From Pseudomonadota bacterium (GTDB lineage: Bacteria > Pseudomonadota > Gammaproteobacteria > Burkholderiales > Burkholderiaceae_C): a stretch of DNA of 64,000 bases. The notes under the pieces were generated by a model. The model was not told the origin of the DNA, did not search any database, and saw only the letters and a program-made list of their open reading frames with translations. The stretch is from positions 1 through 64,000 of the forward strand of contig JAFEEG010000035.1 of NCBI GenBank assembly GCA_018241225.1. The letters run 5' to 3'. Below are positions 35,566 to 47,452 of the stretch, one piece after another. Every line of letters starts with the position of its first letter. The stretch's first letter is position 1. A program made the position numbers and the translations under genes.

Positions 35566-36822
35566 ATGATGAAGAACAGCCAACCATTCCCCTCGGCCGA
35601 TGGCCTGTGGACTGGCCTGCGCCTGGCCCCCGGCGCAGCGCCCGATGCGCAACTGGATGATGCGAGCGCTCCTGCAGCGATCGTGGTCGAGCAAGGCCAG
35701 GTCCGCTGGGTCGGCGCGCGCGCGGCATTGCCCGAGGCGTACGCCAGCTTGCCAACGCACGATGGTGGCGGCGCGCTGGTCACGCCAGGGCTCGTGGACT
35801 GCCACACGCACCTGGTCTACGGCGGTCGCCGCGCCAACGAATTCGCCATGCGCCTGGCAGGCGCCAGCTACGAAGAGGTAGCCAAGGCCGGCGGCGGCAT
35901 CGTCTCCACGGTGCGCGCCACGCGCGAGGCCAGCGAGGACGAGCTCTTCGAATCCGCCGCCGCACGCCTGCAAGCCATGCTCGCCGACGGCGTGTGCGCC
36001 ATCGAGATCAAGTCGGGCTACGGCCTGGCGCTGGAGCACGAGCGCAAGCAGCTGCGCGTGGCCAGGCGCCTGGGCGAGGCCTTCGGCGTGACGGTGAAGA
36101 CCACCTTCCTGGGCGCGCATGCGCTGCCGCCCGAATACGCCGGCCGCAGTGGCGACTACATCGACCTGGTGTGCAAGCAGATGCTCCCCGCGCTCGCGGC
36201 CGAAGGGCTGGTGGACGCGGTCGACGTGTTCTGCGAACGCATCGCCTTCTCGCTGGCCGAGACCGAGCAGGTGTTCCAGGCGGCCAAGGCCCTGGGCCTG
36301 CCGGTGAAGCTGCATGCGGAGCAACTCTCGGACATGGACGGTGCTGCGCTGGCCGCGCGCTACGGCGCGCTGTCGTGCGATCACATCGAGCACCTGTCGG
36401 CCAAGGGCATTGCCGAGATGAAAAAAGCCGGCACCGTGGCCGTGCTGCTGCCCGGCGCCTACTACACGCTGCGCGACACGCATCCGCCGCCCATCGAGGC
36501 GCTGCGCGCGGCCGGCGTGCCGATGGCGGTGTCCACCGACCACAACCCCGGCACGTCGCCGGCGCTGAGCCTGCTGCTGATGGTGAACATGGCGTGCACG
36601 CTGTTTCGCCTCACGGTGCCGGAGGCGCTTGCCGGCGTCACGCAGCACGCGGCGCGCGCACTGGGCCTGCAGGACACGCACGGGCGCATCGCCGTGGGCC
36701 TGCCCGCCAACTTCGTGCTCTGGAACCTGGACGAGGCGGCCGAGCTGGCCTACTGGTTCGGCCAGCGCCCTGTACATACCGTGGTGCGGCAGGGCCGCAT
36801 CGCCTTGAGGAACGACGAATGA
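35566..36822 (+). CDS. hutI: Imidazolonepropionase
   Basis: A 418-aa metal-dependent amidohydrolase that opens the imidazolone ring to give N-formimino-glutamate, the third hut step. Metal-site motifs are DCHTHLVYGGRRANEF, KLHAEQLSD, DHIEHLS and VSTDHNPGTSP. Full length. GAGAGAAGG lies just before the double ATG; an ATG 3 nt later is equally possible. Its stop overlaps the hutF start as ATGA. Confidence 0.96.
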   Translation: MMKNSQPFPSADGLWTGLRLAPGAAPDAQLDDASAPAAIVVEQGQVRWVGARAALPEAYASLPTHDGGGALVTPGLVDCHTHLVYGGRRANEFAMRLAGASYEEVAKAGGGIVSTVRATREASEDELFESAAARLQAMLADGVCAIEIKSGYGLALEHERKQLRVARRLGEAFGVTVKTTFLGAHALPPEYAGRSGDYIDLVCKQMLPALAAEGLVDAVDVFCERIAFSLAETEQVFQAAKALGLPVKLHAEQLSDMDGAALAARYGALSCDHIEHLSAKGIAEMKKAGTVAVLLPGAYYTLRDTHPPPIEALRAAGVPMAVSTDHNPGTSPALSLLLMVNMACTLFRLTVPEALAGVTQHAARALGLQDTHGRIAVGLPANFVLWNLDEAAELAYWFGQRPVHTVVRQGRIALRNDE

Positions 36823-38201
36823 CTCGCAGCTTGCTTGCAGCCGACGCGCTGCTGCCTGGCGGATGGGCCAAGGACGTGCTGCTGACCTGGAACGATGCAG
36901 GAGAACTCGCGCAAGTCCAGGCGGGTGCGCAGGCCGGCCAGGGCGCGGCGGTGGCCAGGGGCCCGGTGATCCCGGGCATGCCCAACCTGCACTCGCACGC
37001 TTTCCAGCGCGGCTTTGCAGGCCTGACCGAGCACCGCGCCGGCGAGCAGGACAGCTTCTGGAGCTGGCGCACCTTGATGTACCGCTTTGCCGCGCGCCTG
37101 GGCCCCGAGCACATGGAGGCCATTGCCACCTGGCTCTATGCCGAGATGCTCGAGGCCGGCTACACCAGCGTGTGCGAATTCCAGTATGTGCACCACCAGG
37201 CAGACGGCCGTGCGTATGCGGACGACGCCACCTTGAGCCTGGCCCTGTTGCGCGCCGCCACCAAGGTGGGCATCGGCTTCACGCTGCTGCCGGTGCTCTA
37301 CCAGACCAGCGGCTTCGGCGGCCTGGCACCCAACGAAGGCCAGCGCCGCTTCATCCGCACCACCGACTCGATGCTGGGCCTGCTCGAATCGCTCAAGCCG
37401 GCGTGCGACGCGCAAGGCGCACGCCTGGGCCTGGCACCGCATTCGCTGCGCGCCGTGCCGCCCGATGCGCTGCGCAACGCGGTGGCCGGCCTGGGCGCCA
37501 TGGACCCCAGCGCGCCCATCCACATCCACATTGCCGAGCAGACCAAGGAAGTGGACGACTGCCTGGCCTGGAGCGGCCAGCGCCCGGTGGAGTGGTTGCT
37601 CGACCATGCGCCCGTCGATGCCCGTTGGTGCCTGGTGCATGCCACGCACATGAACGATGCCGAATACCAGCGCGGCGCCGCCAGCGGCGCGGTGGCGGGT
37701 CTGTGTCCCACCACCGAGGCCAACCTGGGCGACGGTATCTTCGATTTCGCCAAGTGGCGCGGCCACGGCGGCGCTTGGGGCGTGGGCTCGGACAGCCACG
37801 CCACGGTCAATGCCGCCGAGGAACTGCTGATGCTCGAATACAGCCAGCGCTTTGCCAGCCGCCAGCGCAATGTCGGTGCCACGGCCGCCCAGCCGCATGT
37901 GGCGACGGCCCTCACGCTGGCCGCGGTGCAGGGCGGGGCGCAGGCCGCCGCACGCCCCGTGGCCGGCCTGGCGGTCGGCCAGCGAGCCGACTTCGTGGTG
38001 CTCGATGCGCAGCACCTCGCACTGCAAGGGCTGAGCGCGCCCGACATGCTCTCGGCCCACGTCTTCGCCAGCCATCGCACCTCGGCCATCGATGCCGCGT
38101 GGGTGGGTGGCCGCGAGCGGGTGAGCGCAGGCCGCCACGCACTGCACGATGATGCTGCCCAGGGCTTTGTCGCCGCGCGCAGCCAGCTTCTCAAGGATTG
38201 A
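36819..38201 (+). CDS. hutF: Formimidoylglutamate deiminase
   Basis: A 460-aa amidohydrolase that converts formiminoglutamate to N-formylglutamate and ammonia, defining the five-step route. Motifs are the Zn-binding NLHSHAFQRG, the substrate region GFTLLPVLYQTSGF, HIHIAEQTKEVDD, HATHM and GSDSHATVN. Translationally coupled to hutI. Together with HutG downstream, nitrogen is released as ammonia and formate rather than formamide. Confidence 0.95.
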   Translation: MTRSLLAADALLPGGWAKDVLLTWNDAGELAQVQAGAQAGQGAAVARGPVIPGMPNLHSHAFQRGFAGLTEHRAGEQDSFWSWRTLMYRFAARLGPEHMEAIATWLYAEMLEAGYTSVCEFQYVHHQADGRAYADDATLSLALLRAATKVGIGFTLLPVLYQTSGFGGLAPNEGQRRFIRTTDSMLGLLESLKPACDAQGARLGLAPHSLRAVPPDALRNAVAGLGAMDPSAPIHIHIAEQTKEVDDCLAWSGQRPVEWLLDHAPVDARWCLVHATHMNDAEYQRGAASGAVAGLCPTTEANLGDGIFDFAKWRGHGGAWGVGSDSHATVNAAEELLMLEYSQRFASRQRNVGATAAQPHVATALTLAAVQGGAQAAARPVAGLAVGQRADFVVLDAQHLALQGLSAPDMLSAHVFASHRTSAIDAAWVGGRERVSAGRHALHDDAAQGFVAARSQLLKD

Positions 38202-38206
38202 TCACC

Positions 38207-39028
38207 ATGGCCTTCGCCACGCAAGAACCGCCGTTCCGTTTCCGCCAGGGCACGCGCCCGCTGCTCATCTCCATGCCGCATGTCGGCACGCACGTGCCGC
38301 CCGCGCTGGCCGCGCGCTTCACGCACGAGGCCCGCCATGTGCCCGATACCGACTGGCACCTGGAACAGCTCTACGACTTTGCCGACGAACTCGGCGCCTC
38401 GGTGCTGGTGGCCACGCATTCGCGCTACGTCATCGACCTGAACCGTCCGCCCGATGGCGCGAGCCTGTACCCCGGCCAGAGCGTGACGGGCCTGTGCCCG
38501 GTCGATACCTTCGACGACACGCCCGTCTACGCCAACGCCGGCGACCTGCCGGGCGAAGAGGAAGTCGCCCAGCGTCGCGATGCCATCTGGAAGCCCTATC
38601 ACGCCAAGCTGGCCGAAGAGCTGGCGCGCATCAAGGGCGCGCATGGCGTGGCGGCGCTGTGGGACGCGCACTCCATCCGCTCGGTGCTGCCGCGCTTCTT
38701 CGAGGGCAAGCTGCCCGATCTCAACCTGGGCACGGCCGACGGCGCGAGCTGCGACCCGGCGCTGGCGCAGACGCTGCTGGGCATCGCCAAATCGGCCACG
38801 GGCTACACCGGCGTGCTCAACGGCCGCTTCAAGGGCGGCCACATCACGCGCCACCATGGCAACCCCGCAGGCGGCGTGCATGCGGTGCAGCTGGAGATGA
38901 CCCAGTCGAGCTACATGCAGGAGGCCTTGCCCTTCGACTACCTGCCCGAGGTGGCGGCCGGCGTGAAGCCGCATGTGCGCAAGATGCTGGAGGCGGTGCT
39001 GGCCTTCGTGCAAGCGCAGCCGCGCTGA
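38207..39028 (+). CDS. hutG: N-formylglutamate deformylase
   Basis: A 273-aa N-formylglutamate amidohydrolase that gives glutamate and formate, the last hut step. Blocks seen are LLISMPHVGTHVP, DTDWHLEQLYDF, VIDLNRPPDG, LWDAHSIRS and GGHITRHHGNP. It starts at the ATG 5 nt after the hutF stop (TCACCATGG); an in-frame TTG lies 9 nt upstream. It ends the hut operon. The 64 bp before metH hold no clear terminator. Confidence 0.95.
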   Translation: MAFATQEPPFRFRQGTRPLLISMPHVGTHVPPALAARFTHEARHVPDTDWHLEQLYDFADELGASVLVATHSRYVIDLNRPPDGASLYPGQSVTGLCPVDTFDDTPVYANAGDLPGEEEVAQRRDAIWKPYHAKLAEELARIKGAHGVAALWDAHSIRSVLPRFFEGKLPDLNLGTADGASCDPALAQTLLGIAKSATGYTGVLNGRFKGGHITRHHGNPAGGVHAVQLEMTQSSYMQEALPFDYLPEVAAGVKPHVRKMLEAVLAFVQAQPR

Positions 39029-39092
39029 CGAAGGCGCATTGCCAAGGGCGTGCGGGCCCGCAGGAATACGCCCGCTTTCTACAATCGGGGGC

Positions 39093-40139
39093 ATGAAGCC
39101 CATTGCCTACACCCGCGCCCAGCAACTGCCCGCCATCCTGGCCGAGCGCATCGCCATCCTCGATGGCGCCATGGGCACCATGATCCAGCGCTTCAAGCTC
39201 ACCGAAGAGCAGTACCGTGGCGAGCGCTTCAAGGACTTCAATCGCGACGTGAAGGGCAACAACGAGCTGCTCTCGCTCACCCGCCCCGACGTGATCCGCG
39301 ACATCCACGAGGGCTACCTCGCGGCCGGCGCCGATCTGATCGAGACCAACACCTTCGGCGCCACCCGCATCGCGCAGGAGGACTACAAGATGGCCGAGCT
39401 GGCGCGCGAGATGAACCTCGAATCCGCCAGGCTCGCGCGCGAGGCCTGCGACAAGTTCAGCACGCCCGACAAGCCGCGCTTCGTGGCCGGCGCCCTGGGC
39501 CCCACGCCCAAGACGGCCAGCATCAGCCCCGACGTGAACGACCCCGGCGCACGCAACGTGAGCTTCGAGGAGCTGCGCGCGTCCTACTACGAACAGGTGG
39601 AAGCGCTGGTGCAAGGCGGCGCCGACGTGCTGCTGGTGGAGACCATCTTCGACACGCTCAACGCCAAGGCGGCGCTCTACGCCGTCGACGAATACTTCGA
39701 GAACAGCGGCGAGCGCCTGCCCATCATCATCAGCGGTACCGTCACCGATGCCTCGGGCCGCATTCTCAGCGGCCAGACCGTCACCGCCTTCTGGCACAGC
39801 GTGCGCCATGCGCAGCCGCTGGCCATCGGCCTGAACTGTGCGCTGGGCGCGGCGCTCATGCGGCCCTACATCCAGGAGCTGGCCAAGGTGGCCGAAGACA
39901 CCTTCATCAGCTGCTACCCCAATGCCGGCCTGCCCAACCCGATGAGCGACACCGGCTTCGACGAAACACCCGAGGTCACGTCGCGCCTGCTGCACGAGTT
40001 CGCGGCCGAAGGCCTGGTGAACATCGTGGGTGGCTGCTGCGGCACCACGCCGGACCACATCGCGGCCATCGGCGCGGCCGTGAAGCCGGTGGCGGCGCGC
40101 CATCTTCGCAATCAGCCCTTCTATCGCGAGGCGGCCTGA
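39093..40139 (+). CDS. metH: Methionine synthase, homocysteine-binding module (split MetH, N-terminal part)
   Basis: A 348-aa protein that is only the homocysteine S-methyltransferase module of cobalamin-dependent methionine synthase. It begins with ILDGAMGTMIQRFKLTEEQYRGE, and the zinc cysteines are in NIVGGCCGTTPDHI (about residues 315-316). The folate, B12 and activation modules are on a separate gene starting at 42975. Split MetH is known in Burkholderiales. A strong terminator follows the stop. The ATG at 39093 follows GGGGGC. Confidence 0.93.
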   Translation: MKPIAYTRAQQLPAILAERIAILDGAMGTMIQRFKLTEEQYRGERFKDFNRDVKGNNELLSLTRPDVIRDIHEGYLAAGADLIETNTFGATRIAQEDYKMAELAREMNLESARLAREACDKFSTPDKPRFVAGALGPTPKTASISPDVNDPGARNVSFEELRASYYEQVEALVQGGADVLLVETIFDTLNAKAALYAVDEYFENSGERLPIIISGTVTDASGRILSGQTVTAFWHSVRHAQPLAIGLNCALGAALMRPYIQELAKVAEDTFISCYPNAGLPNPMSDTGFDETPEVTSRLLHEFAAEGLVNIVGGCCGTTPDHIAAIGAAVKPVAARHLRNQPFYREAA

Positions 40140-40170
40140 TCCAGAGCGTTCAGCAAGCACTCGCTGAAGA

Positions 40171-40199
40171 AAAAGGGGCGCCGTGGTGCGCCCCTTTTT
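40171..40199 (+). terminator. Rho-independent terminator after the first metH gene
   Basis: Stem GGGGCGC / GCGCCCC with a CGTGGT loop, flanked by A4 and T5, so it may act in both directions. It lies about 35 nt after the stop codon. Confidence 0.85.
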
Positions 40200-40365
40200 C
40201 TTTGCCGCGTCTTCTTGAAGCTGCGGTAAAGCCAGTCACTGCGTGCAAGGCCTGTGAACCGCGCGCAGTCGAGAGCCGTTGGAACGGCAGCATGCGTGCT
40301 TGGCTGATTGACAGCCTGCGGCAAAGCCGGCCTCATTGTTTCAGCGCAACCTGGAGAACTCGAAC

Positions 40366-41271
40366 ATGGCAGAACAACAAGCAACTCTTCGCATGCGATG
40401 GCGCTTGCGACACGCCCTCGTGGCAGGCGCACTGGCATTGCCGCTGGCCGTGATGGCCCAGCAGGCCTTCACCCGCGCGGGCGTCAGCCTGATGGCCGGC
40501 CCGGGCAACAGCTACCCGGTGGTGGCCATGCTGGGCGAGGGCCAACCTGTGGACGTGATGGGCTGCACCCGCGGCTACGGCTGGTGCGACGTGATGCTGC
40601 CTGATGGCCTGCGCGGCTGGCTCTACGCCCCGGTGCTCGAGTACCCCTACCAGGGCACGCCGGTGCCGCTGCCGGGTTATGCCGCGGTCATCGGCGTGCC
40701 CATCATCAGCTTCAGCATCGGCAGCTACTGGGGCAGCTATTACCGCGACCGGCCCTGGTACCCCGAGCCGCGCTGGTGGGGCGGCCGCCCACCTCCGCCG
40801 CCCATGGCGGGTTGGCGCCCGCCGCCGCCCTCGCGGCCCAGCTGGCAGCCGCACCTCGGCCCGCCGCCGCCCAACTTCCGGCCGCCCACGCCGGTGTGGC
40901 AGCCCTCCAGGCCGGACCAGGGCATGCGGCCGCCGCGCGACCCGGGCGTGCATCCGCCGGGGCCGCCGCCCATTTCTACTCCGAACCGCCCCCCTAACGT
41001 GGGCCATGGTGGCGGTGGCCGCCAGTGGGACAACAACCAGGGCGGACACAACGATCGCGGCAACCACGGCGGCCCGCCACCCAGCCGGGCGAGCCTCGGT
41101 AGCCCGCAGCATGACAGGGGCACCAACGCAGGCCCGCCACCCAACCGTGGTGGCGGTGGCGACCACGGTCAAGGCCGGGGCGGCGGTGGAGGAGGTGGCG
41201 GAGGCGACCGAGGCCACGGCAACCAAGGTAACCACGGCAACCGTGGTGGTGGCGGCGACAAGGACCGCTAG
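40366..41271 (+). CDS. Exported SH3-domain protein with Pro/Gly-rich low-complexity tail
   Basis: A 301-aa secreted protein. The signal peptide is at about 1-32 (ALVAGALALPLAVMAQQA), followed by one bacterial SH3 domain (GVSLMAGPGNSYPVVAMLGEG to GLRGWLYAPVLEY). The C-terminal half is low complexity, first Pro/Trp-rich (RPPPPPMAGWRPPPPS), then Gly/Asn/His-rich to GGGGDKDR. CTGGAGAAC precedes the ATG. Cell-wall or surface association is inferred from the SH3 domain; no enzyme domain is seen. Confidence 0.82.
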   Translation: MAEQQATLRMRWRLRHALVAGALALPLAVMAQQAFTRAGVSLMAGPGNSYPVVAMLGEGQPVDVMGCTRGYGWCDVMLPDGLRGWLYAPVLEYPYQGTPVPLPGYAAVIGVPIISFSIGSYWGSYYRDRPWYPEPRWWGGRPPPPPMAGWRPPPPSRPSWQPHLGPPPPNFRPPTPVWQPSRPDQGMRPPRDPGVHPPGPPPISTPNRPPNVGHGGGGRQWDNNQGGHNDRGNHGGPPPSRASLGSPQHDRGTNAGPPPNRGGGGDHGQGRGGGGGGGGGDRGHGNQGNHGNRGGGGDKDR

Positions 41272-41312
41272 CGCCACGAGCGCGGTGGGAAGGGTGCCTA
41301 CCAGTCCCGCAC

Positions 41313-41404
41313 CGAGGAACCGGCTTCGCCGGGCCTCAGGTGGGGTCCCCTCCTCGGGAGGTGGCGAATTACACGCAGCGAAGCGAAGTGAAAAGCCGGG
41401 AGGC
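41313..41404. repeat. Dispersed intergenic repeat, copy A
   Basis: GC-rich inverted elements (CCGGCTTCGCCGG at 41320-41332 and CCCTCCTCGGGAGG) followed by TTACACGCAGCGAAG and AGTGAAAAGCCGGGAGGCT. The second half matches copy B at about 49409-49463, and the hairpin matches copy C inside the NicB gene. Confidence 0.6.
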
Positions 41405-41408
41405 TCTT

Positions 41409-42290
41409 TTATCTAGCCATCAGGGCGACGAAGCGCTGGGCGCCTAGCCCCAGCGGGCGTTCCTTGGACCACACCACATCCACCCACAGGTCCAGCTCGT
41501 TCGACAAATTCTCGAACACGATCTCGACCAGCGTGCCCGCCGCAACGTGCGGGCGGGCCAGGTTGCGCGGCAGCCAGCCCCAGCCCAGGCCGGCGCCGAT
41601 CATGCTCAGTGCGGCCAGCGCGTTGTCGGTGCGCCAGGTGTGGCGGCCGAATACCAGGCGCGGGTCGGTGGTGGCCAGGTCGCGCCCGGCCACCACGATC
41701 TGCCGCGTGTTGTGCAAATGCTCTTCGCGCAGCTTGCCGTCCTTGGCCGACTGCAGCACCGGGTGAGTGGGCGCAACAACCATGGCCAGGGTTTCGCTGG
41801 TCACTTCCTGAAAGCCTTCGCGCCCGTCCAGGCTGGGGCGCTCGAACACCAGGGCCAGTTGCGCCCGCCCGGTGTGCAGCATGGCCAGCGCATCGGCCTG
41901 CGGCGCGGCCAGCACCTCGCATTCCAGCAGCGGGTGTTCGGTTGCCAGCGTGGCCAGCACGTTGTTCCAGGGCGCGGCCAGCAATTCGGGCGCAACCGCC
42001 AGGGTCAGGCGCGACTCCAGGCCCTGCGTGAGGCCCAGTGCCTGCACCTGCAGCGCCTTGAGTTGCGCATCCACCAGGCGTGCCTGCGGCTCCAGTGAGC
42101 GCGCGGCAGCCGTGGGCTTGGGCTCGCGGCCGCTGCGCTCGAAAAGGGACAGGTCCAGGTCCGCCTCCAGGTTGGCAATGGCCATGCTCACCGCCGAGGG
42201 CACCCGCCGCAGGGCGCGCGCCGCGGCCGAGAAGGAGCCGTGGTCGAGCACGGCCAGGAAGACCTGCAGGTTGTCGCTGGAAAGGCTCAT
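41409..42290 (-). CDS. LysR-family transcriptional regulator
   Basis: A 293-aa LysR regulator. The N-terminal helix-turn-helix (LQVFLAVLDHGSFSAAARALRRVPSAVSMAIANLE, residues 8-43) is followed by the effector domain. It is divergent from a PACE-family efflux gene with 107 bp between starts, the classic arrangement for PACE transporters and their activators. The intergenic region is AT-rich and holds no single convincing operator. Confidence 0.88.
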   Translation of the reverse strand: MSLSSDNLQVFLAVLDHGSFSAAARALRRVPSAVSMAIANLEADLDLSLFERSGREPKPTAAARSLEPQARLVDAQLKALQVQALGLTQGLESRLTLAVAPELLAAPWNNVLATLATEHPLLECEVLAAPQADALAMLHTGRAQLALVFERPSLDGREGFQEVTSETLAMVVAPTHPVLQSAKDGKLREEHLHNTRQIVVAGRDLATTDPRLVFGRHTWRTDNALAALSMIGAGLGWGWLPRNLARPHVAAGTLVEIVFENLSNELDLWVDVVWSKERPLGLGAQRFVALMAR

Positions 42291-42397
42291 GGCTCGTCCC
42301 GACCTTTCAATTCATCTGAAAGAACTTAACTTTATATATCAGTAAACAGCACATAAAGTCCTGTTCAACGAAAGCAATCCCGCAAGGAAACAAAACA

Positions 42398-42847
42398 ATG
42401 CAAGGCGTCAAACGCAAAGTGGTCTATGTCGGTCTGTACGAAGCCATTGCCATCGTGGTGGCCAGTTTCGGCTTCGCGGCCATGTCGGGCCAGGCCGTGA
42501 GCCATGCGGCCCCGCTGTCCATCGCCGCTTCGGTCATCGCCGTGTGCTGGAACCTGGTCTTCAACGGTCTGTTCGAGATGTGGGAGTCGCGCCAGGCGGT
42601 CAAGGGCCGCAGCGTGGCGCGCCGCGTGGCGCATGCCATCGGCTTCGAAGGTGGCCTGGTCGTGATCCTGGTGCCGCTGGTGGCCTGGTGGCTCGACGTG
42701 TCGCTGGTGGCCGCGCTCATGATGGACCTGGGCCTGGTGGTCTTCTTCCTGGTCTACACCTTCGTGTTCAACTGGGCGTTCGACCGCGTGTTCGGCCTGC
42801 CGGCTTCGGCCATGAGTGCGCCGCAAGGGGCATCGCAAGCCGCGTAA
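42398..42847 (+). CDS. PACE efflux transporter (AceI-like)
   Basis: A 149-aa inner-membrane protein with four helices in two bacterial-transmembrane-pair repeats. The first repeat includes RKVVYVGLYEAIAIVVASFGF and WNLVFNGLFEMWE with the conserved Glu; the second includes RVAHAIGFEGGLVVILVPLVAWW and FNWAFDRVFGLP. PACE proteins export cationic biocides such as chlorhexidine and possibly polyamines by proton antiport. The divergent LysR gene is its likely regulator. The stop lies just before the SAH riboswitch. Confidence 0.9.
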   Translation: MQGVKRKVVYVGLYEAIAIVVASFGFAAMSGQAVSHAAPLSIAASVIAVCWNLVFNGLFEMWESRQAVKGRSVARRVAHAIGFEGGLVVILVPLVAWWLDVSLVAALMMDLGLVVFFLVYTFVFNWAFDRVFGLPASAMSAPQGASQAA

Positions 42848-42856
42848 AATCGTCGG

Positions 42857-42947
42857 TCCCAAGGAGCGTTGCAGCGCTCGCCGCCACGAAAGCGCTGGCG
42901 GCGCAGCGTCAGGCTTGGGGCCACATGTTTTCTTGCAACGACGCTCG
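42857..42947 (+). ncRNA. S-adenosylhomocysteine (SAH) riboswitch
   Basis: The conserved core CCCAAGGAGCGTTGCA (from 42858) is followed by a variable hairpin, then CAGGCTTGGG (42910-42919) and CAACGACGCTC (to 42946). GAGCGT pairs with ACGCTC, and CCCAAG pairs with CTTGGG to form the pseudoknot typical of SAH aptamers. The following CCTGT/ACAGG hairpin (42947-42967) would overlap the ribosome site AGGTGAG of the metH gene at 42975. SAH binding is expected to turn the gene on. Confidence 0.88.
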
Positions 42948-42974
42948 CCTGTATGTGCCTTCACAGGTGAGCCC

Positions 42975-45731
<2,757 letters not shown>

Positions 45732-45759
45732 CCCTCGGCATCCCCAGCAAGGCACGACG

Positions 45760-46593
45760 ATGAAGCTTCTCGCGCGATGCATCGTCCTGCTGGCCTTGCT
45801 CTGCGCGGGCGCAGGCTCGGCCAGTGCAGCCTCCGCAATGCACTTGGGCTACGGCGCGGACCCGGCCCAGCGGCTGGAGGTCTATTTGCCCGCACAGCCG
45901 CGCGGCGCGCCCATCCTCGTCATGGTGCATGGCGGTGCGTGGCGTTTCGGCCGGCCGGATGCGGCCTCGGTGGTGGACAACAAGGTCGCGCACTGGGTGC
46001 GCGAACGTGGCTTTGTCTTCGTCTCGGTAGGCTATCGGCTGGTGCCGCAGGTGGACGTGCGAGTGCAGGCGCAGGACGTGGCCAGCGCGCTGGCCGAAGT
46101 GCAGAAGCTCGCGCCGGGCTGGGGCGCCGATGCCTCGAGCCTGGTGCTCATGGGTCATTCCGCGGGCGCACATCTCGTGGCCTTGCTCAGTGCCTCGCCG
46201 GCAATTGCGACCAACCAGGGCGCGCGGTCATGGGCGGGCACCGTGGTGCTGGACAGCGCCGCGCTGGACACGGTGGGCCTGATGCAGGCACGCCATCCCC
46301 GCCTCTACGACCAGGCCTTCGGTGCGGACCCGGCGCTGTGGCGCGATGTGTCGCCCTCTGCCCAACTGCGGCCCGGCAGCGTGCCGATGCTGCTGGTGTG
46401 TTCGTCCGAAAGGCGCGACGACTCCTGCGGACAGAGCCAGCGCTTCGCCACCTTGGTACGCACCGCTGGCGGGCACGCCGATGTGCTGCCGCAGGCGTTG
46501 ACGCACATGGAGGTGAACGCGCAGCTGGGGTTGCCTTCGGACTACACCGCGGTGGTGGATCGCTTCATCGACAAGGCGCTCGCCGGGCGTTGA
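45760..46593 (+). CDS. Alpha/beta hydrolase, exported
   Basis: A 277-aa esterase/lipase-like protein. The signal peptide is at about 1-26 (LLALLCAGAGSASAAS). The oxyanion motif is VMVHGGAWRFG, the nucleophile elbow GHSAGAH, and the catalytic acid and His are likely in the C-terminal third (LTHMEVN). It belongs to the kynurenine formamidase/BD-FAE-like branch. It starts 28 nt after metH and is convergent with the sir2 gene. The substrate is unknown. Confidence 0.85.
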   Translation: MKLLARCIVLLALLCAGAGSASAASAMHLGYGADPAQRLEVYLPAQPRGAPILVMVHGGAWRFGRPDAASVVDNKVAHWVRERGFVFVSVGYRLVPQVDVRVQAQDVASALAEVQKLAPGWGADASSLVLMGHSAGAHLVALLSASPAIATNQGARSWAGTVVLDSAALDTVGLMQARHPRLYDQAFGADPALWRDVSPSAQLRPGSVPMLLVCSSERRDDSCGQSQRFATLVRTAGGHADVLPQALTHMEVNAQLGLPSDYTAVVDRFIDKALAGR

Positions 46594-46617
46594 GCCGACT
46601 TGTCCCGCGGGCGGATT

Positions 46618-47400
46618 TCAGCCGGCCAGCAGCGCCTGCACCAGCATCGGGAGGCCGGCTGCCGCTGTTACCTGCCAGTTCAGGTCCGATGCGTCTGCGC
46701 GTGCCTGCGGATCGGGATTGAGGATTGCCACCTGACCTCCGGTGGCGCGCGTTGCCGCCGGCAGGCTGGCGGCCGGCTGCACCAGGCCAGAGGTGCCGAT
46801 CACCAGCATCAGGTCGGCCTCGGATGCCTGCTGCAGCGCCTGGCGCCAGGCACCTTCGGGCAGCATTTCGCCAAACCAGACGACCCCTGGGCGGATGAGG
46901 CCGCCGCAGTGCATGCAGCGCGGCGGGGGCAGGCGTTGCGCCGGCTCCTGCTGCGTTTTCACATCGCCTTGCGGCGCGGGCGTGAAGGGCGCGGCGCAAT
47001 CGAAGCAACGCGGCGAGAAGATGCTGCCGTGCAGGTGCACCACCAACGAGGAGCCCGCGCGCTCATGCAGGTTGTCCACGTTCTGGGTCACGATGCTCAG
47101 CCGTTCGATCTGCGGTGCGCAAGAAGCCAGGCGGGCCAGCGCCTCGTGGCCCGCGTTCGGCAGGGCCTGCGCCACCTGCTGGCGACGCCACTCGTACCAC
47201 GCCCACACCAGTTCCGGGTCGCTCTCGAAGGCCTCTGGCGTGGCGAGTGTGAGTGGATCGAAGCGTGCCCACAACCCGGTGCCCCGGTCGCGAAAGGTGG
47301 GAATGCCGCTCTCGGCAGACATTCCGGCGCCGGTGAAGGCGACGATGCGGCGGGCCTGCCGCAGTGCCTGCTGCAGCGCAGCGGGGAGGGTGTCGGTCAT
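46618..47400 (-). CDS. Sir2-family NAD-dependent protein deacylase
   Basis: A 260-aa sirtuin that removes acyl groups from lysine and releases nicotinamide and O-acyl-ADP-ribose. NAD-binding motifs are FTGAGMSAESGIPTFRD and TQNVDNLHERAG, the catalytic His is in VVHLHGS, and the zinc cysteines are CFDC and CMHC. An upstream in-frame TTG is 6 nt away; the ATG was chosen. It sits next to the nicotinate-type cluster, which is suggestive because its by-product is nicotinamide, but no functional link is shown. Confidence 0.93.
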   Translation of the reverse strand: MTDTLPAALQQALRQARRIVAFTGAGMSAESGIPTFRDRGTGLWARFDPLTLATPEAFESDPELVWAWYEWRRQQVAQALPNAGHEALARLASCAPQIERLSIVTQNVDNLHERAGSSLVVHLHGSIFSPRCFDCAAPFTPAPQGDVKTQQEPAQRLPPPRCMHCGGLIRPGVVWFGEMLPEGAWRQALQQASEADLMLVIGTSGLVQPAASLPAATRATGGQVAILNPDPQARADASDLNWQVTAAAGLPMLVQALLAG

Positions 47401-47452
47401 GGGCAAGATCCTGCGCGCCCATCGGCGCAGCGGATGTGCAGGGCAGGGTAGA

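Noticed and set aside
40780..41270. Repetitive DNA in the SH3 protein gene considered as tandem or CRISPR-like repeats
   Set aside because: The repetition comes from Pro- and Gly-rich codons with no constant unit length and no spacers.
42857..42947. Cobalamin riboswitch before a B12-dependent enzyme gene
   Set aside because: The B12-box sequence is absent. The paired GAGCGT/ACGCTC and CCCAAG/CTTGGG elements fit the SAH aptamer instead.
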